Source of the DNA: CAZDUS01 sp964508705
Lineage (GTDB): Bacteria; Verrucomicrobiota; Kiritimatiellia; CAIKKV01; CAITUY01
Reading direction: 5' to 3'
Assembly (NCBI GenBank): GCA_964508705.1
Contig: CAZDUS010000012.1
Location: 1-54,760, forward strand
Length of the DNA: 54,760 bases
This document shows, one piece after another, positions 50,028 through 54,760 of the stretch. The translations under genes were made by a program, and so were the position numbers. Position 1 is the first letter of the stretch, and each line of letters begins with the position of its first letter. The notes under the pieces were generated by a model. It searched no databases. It was not told the DNA's origin and saw nothing but the letters and a program-made list of their open reading frames with translations.

Positions 50028-51683
50028 ATGGCCAAACAGCAGTGGAGCGGGAAAATGGGCATCATTCTTGCCGTGGCAGGCAGCGCGGTCGGACTTGGCA
50101 ATTTCCTGCGTTTCCCCGGCCAGGCCGTCAACAACGGAGGCGGCGCCTTCCTGATCCCCTATTTCATTTCCCTCCTGCTTCTCGGCCTTCCACTCATGTG
50201 GATCGAATGGACCATTGGCCGCTTCGGCGGCGGCTTTGGCCATAGCACCGCTCCGGGAATGTTCCACACGCTCTGGAACAAAAACCGCTTCATCAAGTAC
50301 TTCGGCGTGATCGGCATCTTCGGCCCGATCGTCATTTTCACCTACTACACCTACATCGAGTCGTGGTTGCTGGCCTATTGTTTCTTCGCCATCACCGGTC
50401 AGTACAACGCCTGCACCGACTACCAATCCATGAGCGATTTCCTTAACGCATTCCGGGGCCTGACCAGCAACAAGCATTTCAACGGCATCGGCACCGCTTA
50501 CTTCTTCTTTGTCATCACATTCGCCTTAAACCTCTGGATCCTTGCCCGCGGCATCAAGGGCGGCATCGAGCGCGTCTGTAAAATCGCCCTGCCAGCCCTG
50601 TTCATCATGGCCATCATCCTCATGGTCCGGGTCTTCACCATCGGCACCCCCGATCCCGCCCATCCGGAAAATAATGTCGTCGCCGGCCTGGGCTTCCTGT
50701 GGAATCCCGATTGGTCAAAACTCTGGAACGCTGAAGCCTGGCTCCAATTCACCACCACCCCGGGCTTTTCCATCGAACGTCTGTCGCTTCTCGGCACAGC
50801 CCTCAACGGCAAAGTCTGGCTGGCCGCCGCTGGACAAATCTTTTTCACTTTGAGCGTCGGCATCGGCGTCATCCTGACCTACGCCAGCTACCTTTCCAAA
50901 CGGGACGATGTGGCCCTCTCCGGGTTGACCGCCACCTCCGCCAACGAAGCAGCCGAAGTCATTCTTGGCGGTAGTATAGTCATCCCCGCCGCCTTCGCCT
51001 TCTTCGGAGCCGCCGCCACCCTGCAAGCCAGCTCAAGTATATTTGACCTCGGCTTCAAAACCATGCCCCTCGTCTTACAGCAATCCGGCTTCGGCAACCT
51101 CCTCGGATTCCTCTGGTTCGCCCTTCTCTTCCTTGCCGGCATCACTTCCTCCATTTCGCTCGCGCAACCCGCCGTCGCCTTCCTCGAGGATGAATTCACC
51201 CTGTCCCGGAAGGAGTCCATCACTATCTTCGGCGTCGTCACTTTCCTCCTGTGCCAACTCGCCATATTCGGACTCGGCTCCGGCGTGGTGGACGAGCTTG
51301 ATTTCTGGGGCGGCACGTTCTGTCTGGTCCTCTTCGGCGCCGTCGAAACCATCCTCTTCGGCTGGGTCTTCGGCATGGATAAGGCCTGGACTGAACTGCA
51401 TGCCGGCTCGGACATCACCATCCCGCGCATCTACCGCTGGATCATCCGCTATGTCACCCCCGTCTTCTTGCTCGTCATTCTGGCCGTCTATTTGATTCAG
51501 GACGGCATCCCCCTGCTAAAACTTCAAAACGTGAGTCCGGAAAACAGATTGCCCATCCTGATGACAAGGGTAGTCCTGGTGTTTCTCTTCTCGCTGATTT
51601 CGTTAATGGTTTGGATCTCCTGGCGTAAAAAGACAACGCCCTCAGACACCATCAACACAACCCCAAAGGAGCCCGCACTATGA
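50028..51683 (+). CDS. NSS-family sodium symporter (large subunit)
   Basis: 551-residue inner-membrane Na+-coupled transporter of the neurotransmitter:sodium symporter family, about 12 TM. TM1 carries the family motif GSAVGLGNFLRFPGQAVNNGGGAFLIPYF, whose central unwound GxGN binds Na+ and substrate. Bacterial members move amino acids such as tryptophan, methionine or alanine. ATG 50028 is preferred over GTG 50004 as it matches the family start; no Shine-Dalgarno is visible. A MetS-like 33-residue gene overlaps its stop by 4 bp, as in MetPS. Confidence 0.9.
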   Translation: MAKQQWSGKMGIILAVAGSAVGLGNFLRFPGQAVNNGGGAFLIPYFISLLLLGLPLMWIEWTIGRFGGGFGHSTAPGMFHTLWNKNRFIKYFGVIGIFGPIVIFTYYTYIESWLLAYCFFAITGQYNACTDYQSMSDFLNAFRGLTSNKHFNGIGTAYFFFVITFALNLWILARGIKGGIERVCKIALPALFIMAIILMVRVFTIGTPDPAHPENNVVAGLGFLWNPDWSKLWNAEAWLQFTTTPGFSIERLSLLGTALNGKVWLAAAGQIFFTLSVGIGVILTYASYLSKRDDVALSGLTATSANEAAEVILGGSIVIPAAFAFFGAAATLQASSSIFDLGFKTMPLVLQQSGFGNLLGFLWFALLFLAGITSSISLAQPAVAFLEDEFTLSRKESITIFGVVTFLLCQLAIFGLGSGVVDELDFWGGTFCLVLFGAVETILFGWVFGMDKAWTELHAGSDITIPRIYRWIIRYVTPVFLLVILAVYLIQDGIPLLKLQNVSPENRLPILMTRVVLVFLFSLISLMVWISWRKKTTPSDTINTTPKEPAL

Positions 51684-51781
51684 CAATCGGAGGCTGGATA
51701 TTCATGCTGGTGAGCTGGGGTTTGATTTTGGGCCTTCTGGGATTCTGCCTCTACCGCACCCTGCGAACCCCGCCCTCGTGA
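51680..51781 (+). CDS. MetS-like small subunit of the NSS transporter
   Basis: 33-residue single-pass membrane protein: short polar start, hydrophobic IFMLVSWGLILGLLGFCLY, then a basic tail (RTLRTPP). It overlaps the transporter stop by ATGA and has AAAGGAG eight bases ahead. In Corynebacterium, MetP needs the small MetS for methionine uptake; proteins of this kind accompany many bacterial NSS transporters. Too short for most gene callers. Confidence 0.83.
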   Translation: MTIGGWIFMLVSWGLILGLLGFCLYRTLRTPPS

Positions 51782-51823
51782 TGAGAAGGGGCCCCCCCTC
51801 GGTCACCTTCACGCTCCTCATCG

Positions 51824-53593
51824 TTACCGGCGCCGCTCACGGCGATCAGGTCGATCAGAACGCTCGGGACGCTCACCGCGTGGCGCCGGTCTAGAATCAT
51901 CTTCCGTCACCACACGCACTTCGCGCCCGGCAACCGTCAGCCGGTTCAGCGCGGGCAAAATACGCATGGCATCATGCCGCTGCATCTGGAAGAAACTGAC
52001 TTGCTCGGTAATCTGGATACGCCCCACACGCAACATCGGCCCCGGAGTCGCCCGATTGATCAGGGAAATCAGGTCCGGTGGCGTCAACGAGTTCCGCCGC
52101 CCCAAATTGATCCGCATCTGGACCGCGCCCATCTCCGGCTCGCCCCCGCCACGCGGCTCACGACCATAATCGCCTCGCCCGCGCTCTTCCCTCGGCTCGC
52201 GTCGGTCACCCCGTTCAAACCTGTCTCGCCCCCGTCGATCCCCTGTCACCTGATTGCCATTCGAAGCCATCGCGTTCAAATCGGCCGCATCCTTGTAGTA
52301 TGCCAACAGCTTGTCAAAATCCTTCAGGATAAACCGCTGGATCAAATCATCCTTGGACATCGCCTCCAACTGCTTTTGGATCACCGGCATAAACGGTTCA
52401 AGCCGGCCATCACCGGGATCAATCCGCTTCACCTCTTCCAGAAGCGCCGTCAGCCTCGCCCCGCAAACATCCTCCCCCGAAGGCAGCCGCTTGTGCAGAA
52501 ATGGCTTCTTGAGTATCCGCTCAATGATCCTCAACTTGTTTTCCTCGCGGTAGTGAATCAGCACCACCGACGTCCCTTCCTTGCCCGCCCGTCCGGTACG
52601 CCCGCTCCGGTGCGTGTAAAGTTCCGCCTCATCCGGCAGGTTGTAATTGATGACATGCGTCAACTCATTGACGTCCAGTCCGCGCGCCGCCACATCGGTG
52701 GCCACCAATATCTGCAGGGTCTTGGCACGGAACTGCCCCATCACCTGACTACGCTGATCCTGCGTCATATCCCCATGAAGCGCATTGGCGTTGTATCCAT
52801 CCCTGTTCAAGTGGGACGCCACTTCCTGCGTCTCCGCGCGCGTCCGGCAGAAGACAATCGCATAGATATCCGGCTTGGAATCAATGATCCGCTTCAGCGC
52901 CGCATAGCGATCCTTGGCATGCACCTTGTAGCAGACATGCCGGATGGTCTCTGAACCCGAATTGCGCTTCCCTAACTGGATCTCCTCCGGATTCTCCATG
53001 TATTTCCTGGCCATCACCTCCACCTGCCGCGGCATCGTGGCAGAGAACAACAAGGTCCTCGCAGACTCGGGCACCTCGCCAAGAATCGCCTCCATCTCCT
53101 CCTGGAAGCCCATATTCATCATCTCGTCCGCCTCATCCAGAACAACCCATTTAACTTTGGACAAGTCCGCCTTCTTGCGGCGCAACATGTCATGCAGGCG
53201 CCCTGGGGTCGCCACAATGATATGCGCTCCATGTCGCAATTCCCGGATTTGGTCGCCAATGGAGGAGCCTCCGTACACTGCCAAGGCGCGAATCCCCTTC
53301 AGATGCTTCATGTAGGCATTCAGGTCGCGGGTGATCTGCATGCACAACTCACGCGTGGGACAAAGAATCAGTGACTGCGTCACCGCCCGGGTCGCATCGG
53401 TCATCTGCAACAACGGTAAACCATACGCCGCCGTCTTTCCGGTTCCCGTCTGGGCCAGTGCGACCATATCCCTGTCGCTATTCAGGAACACTGGAATGAC
53501 CTTCTCCTGGACAGGAGTGGGAATCTCAAAGCCCAACTCATTGATGGCGCGCAGGAGGGGTGGTGTTAACCCAAGTGCGGTGAACTCTTTCAT
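51824..53593 (-). CDS. deaD: DEAD-box RNA helicase with DbpA-type RNA-binding domain
   Basis: 589-residue ATP-dependent RNA helicase. Q motif and motif I AQTGTGKT (residues 47-54), Ia PTRELCMQI, DEAD in VVLDEADEMMN, SAT, and motif VI HRSGRTGRAG are all present. After a basic Arg/Gly/Asp-rich linker (RRGRDRFERGDRR) comes a DbpA-like RNA-binding domain (INLGRRNSLTPPDLISLINRA) and an RG-rich tail. CsdA/DeaD proteins unwind mRNA or rRNA in the cold and in ribosome assembly. GAAAGATCACC precedes the ATG. Confidence 0.93.
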   Translation of the reverse strand: MKEFTALGLTPPLLRAINELGFEIPTPVQEKVIPVFLNSDRDMVALAQTGTGKTAAYGLPLLQMTDATRAVTQSLILCPTRELCMQITRDLNAYMKHLKGIRALAVYGGSSIGDQIRELRHGAHIIVATPGRLHDMLRRKKADLSKVKWVVLDEADEMMNMGFQEEMEAILGEVPESARTLLFSATMPRQVEVMARKYMENPEEIQLGKRNSGSETIRHVCYKVHAKDRYAALKRIIDSKPDIYAIVFCRTRAETQEVASHLNRDGYNANALHGDMTQDQRSQVMGQFRAKTLQILVATDVAARGLDVNELTHVINYNLPDEAELYTHRSGRTGRAGKEGTSVVLIHYREENKLRIIERILKKPFLHKRLPSGEDVCGARLTALLEEVKRIDPGDGRLEPFMPVIQKQLEAMSKDDLIQRFILKDFDKLLAYYKDAADLNAMASNGNQVTGDRRGRDRFERGDRREPREERGRGDYGREPRGGGEPEMGAVQMRINLGRRNSLTPPDLISLINRATPGPMLRVGRIQITEQVSFFQMQRHDAMRILPALNRLTVAGREVRVVTEDDSRPAPRGERPERSDRPDRRERRR

Positions 53594-53731
53594 GGTGATC
53601 TTTCTTGAAAAGGGAGGATCTTATTATCCCCCACTCCCTTCTCATGGACTTTACCGCCCAGAAAGTCAATGCCACACAGTCAAATTGCCCATTCCACCCT
53701 CTCCCTCATAGGCGGGGCGCGTTGCCTTTCC

Positions 53732-53760
53732 CCTCCTAAACCCCGAACCCTGAACCCTCC
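53732..53760 (-). repeat. GAACCCTGAACCCT dispersed repeat, copy 3
   Basis: AAACCCCGAACCCTGAACCC (53738-53757) lies between the ABC permease stop and the helicase, directly past the permease stop. Copies 1 and 2 sit past metG and the CE7 esterase in the same relation to the coding strand. Confidence 0.6.
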
Positions 53761-53773
53761 CCTCCCCCCCCTC

Positions 53774-54760
53774 CTACCCCGCCCGGAACATCTGACCGAT
53801 CTTCTTCCCCATCAAACTCGTCGCCAGCAAAATCCCAGCCCCCAACAACGCCATCGCCCACACCCCCAATGCCGACGCCACATTCAGTCCGCCCTCCAAT
53901 CCGTCCAGCAATACATAAATCGCCTTCGTAATCGGGAAGTACGATTCCGACTGCGCCAGAATCAAACTATCCGACACCTCCAGCATCGAGAACGAAAAAC
54001 ACAAGATTCCGCCAGCCAGCAGATTCGCCATGATCAATGGCAATGTCACCCGCCACACCACGCGCATCGGGGTCGCCCCCAGATTGGCCGCCGCCTCCTC
54101 ATACGCGGAACTCACCTGCTCCAATCCCGCGTGCGCCGCCCTGACCATATACGGCAATCTCCTCATCGCGTAACTGACCGACAGCAGGATCATGGGATAG
54201 TAACGCGGATCAAGCAACGTGTTCGGGAACGCCCCGGAGAAACATCCAATGTAACCAAACGCGATCACCAGCCCCGGCACCGCCAGCGGTAACATGGAGA
54301 GCGCATCCAGCCAGTCGCTTCCAAAAACGCGCTTCCGAACACACAGCCACGCGATCCCGAACCCGATCACCATGTCCAATACCGTCGCGCAAACCGAAAG
54401 CGTCAGGCTGTTGACCAGCGCACCGCGCGTAAGGTCATCGTTCAACGCCCGCGCGAAGAACTCCAGCGTCAATCCCTGAGGCAACACTGTCAGGAACCAG
54501 CGCCGGCTGATCGCCAGCAATATCACACTCAGATGCGGCAACACCGCCGCGAACAACACCAATCCTATTCCCGCCGTGGCCAGCACCGTGCCCCAGCGCG
54601 ACAATGGCACCTCACGCCGCCCCTGACTAAGCCGCCCCAGCGTTGCCACCGATCGTTGCCGAGCCAACACCTGCTTGCTAATCCAGAACCCAACCACCGA
54701 GATCACCAGCACCAGCGCCACCTGCGCATACCCCATCGGGTTCGTCCCGATCTCCGCCAC
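53774..54760 (-). CDS. ABC transporter permease, 5' end outside the window
   Basis: At least 328 residues, open to the window edge, so the N-terminal part is missing. Six membrane helices lie in the last 260 residues, and the EAA loop is visible: YEEAAANLGATPMRVVWRVTLPLIMANLLAGG. The C-terminal half looks like the second BPD domain of fused iron/thiamine/putrescine-type permeases (FbpB/ThiP), with a first domain presumably beyond the edge. It would form the channel for a small solute. Stop TAG at 53774-53776. Confidence 0.85.
   Translation of the reverse strand: MAEIGTNPMGYAQVALVLVISVVGFWISKQVLARQRSVATLGRLSQGRREVPLSRWGTVLATAGIGLVLFAAVLPHLSVILLAISRRWFLTVLPQGLTLEFFARALNDDLTRGALVNSLTLSVCATVLDMVIGFGIAWLCVRKRVFGSDWLDALSMLPLAVPGLVIAFGYIGCFSGAFPNTLLDPRYYPMILLSVSYAMRRLPYMVRAAHAGLEQVSSAYEEAAANLGATPMRVVWRVTLPLIMANLLAGGILCFSFSMLEVSDSLILAQSESYFPITKAIYVLLDGLEGGLNVASALGVWAMALLGAGILLATSLMGKKIGQMFRAG

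Noticed and set aside
51974..52954. 326-codon plus-strand frame opposite the helicase
   Set aside because: Shadow of the DEAD-box gene; no domain, no ribosome site.

Overview
The window looks like chromosomal DNA of a Gram-negative member of the PVC group, most plausibly Kiritimatiellota, Lentisphaerota or Verrucomicrobiota. The clues are a fused MurC-MurB, a chlamydia/verrucomicrobia-like inverse autotransporter carrying a parallel beta-helix passenger, a plant-type phosphofructokinase, an outer-membrane porin and TonB machinery, and polysaccharide-degrading enzymes. The phylum is an inference from gene content; there is no rRNA here. I saw no insertion sequence, integrase or CRISPR array.

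Layout. 1-5545 (+): the 3' part of a murC-murB fusion, a small TerB-like acidic protein, a flavin-reductase-fold protein, then an alginate-export-type porin followed 3 bp later by a seven-TM GGDEF diguanylate cyclase. 5556-6851 (-): ATP-type phosphofructokinase. 7040-9485 (+): a two-gene phosphorelay (Hpt-REC and a hybrid histidine kinase whose extracytoplasmic sensor is almost absent). 9617-11521 (+): a GT39-like membrane protein with a TPR-like tail. 11525-18387 (-): a small secreted coiled-coil protein and a 2001-residue inverse autotransporter whose beta-helix is studded with tyrosine/glycine/serine-rich inserts; this is the most unusual object in the window. 18670-19452 (+): a flavodoxin-ferredoxin (EFR1-type) protein.

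19579-37573 is a surface-glycan locus of mixed orientation: GT2 and DUF2304 protein; a leftward block of PglC-like phosphosugar transferase, Wzx-like flippase, two GT4-type transferases and a methyltransferase; polytopic membrane proteins; then rightward PglD, PglE, PglF homologues and a Wzy/WaaL-like protein; and a GT39-like transferase. PglF, PglE and PglD are the three steps to UDP-di-N-acetylbacillosamine, and PglC would load that sugar on undecaprenyl phosphate, so the split locus reads as one pathway.

37607-41390 (-): TonB and a BtuB-like receptor behind a cobalamin riboswitch with a clear terminator, then a small lipoprotein joined in frame through a TAG to a STAS/SpoIIAA-like protein that lacks a normal start codon. 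41667-54760: a heparinase II/III-like lyase, tRNA-Val(TAC), MetRS, a CE7 acetyl esterase, an XRE-AbiEii toxin-antitoxin pair with a perfect 26-bp palindrome at its start codon, a secreted protein with a 73-residue tandem duplication, an NSS-family Na+ symporter with its 33-residue MetS-like partner, a DEAD-box helicase with a DbpA-type RNA-binding end, and a partial ABC permease. Short GAACCCTGAACCCT-type repeats lie downstream of three genes.

All calls are from reading translations and motifs; no database search was run.
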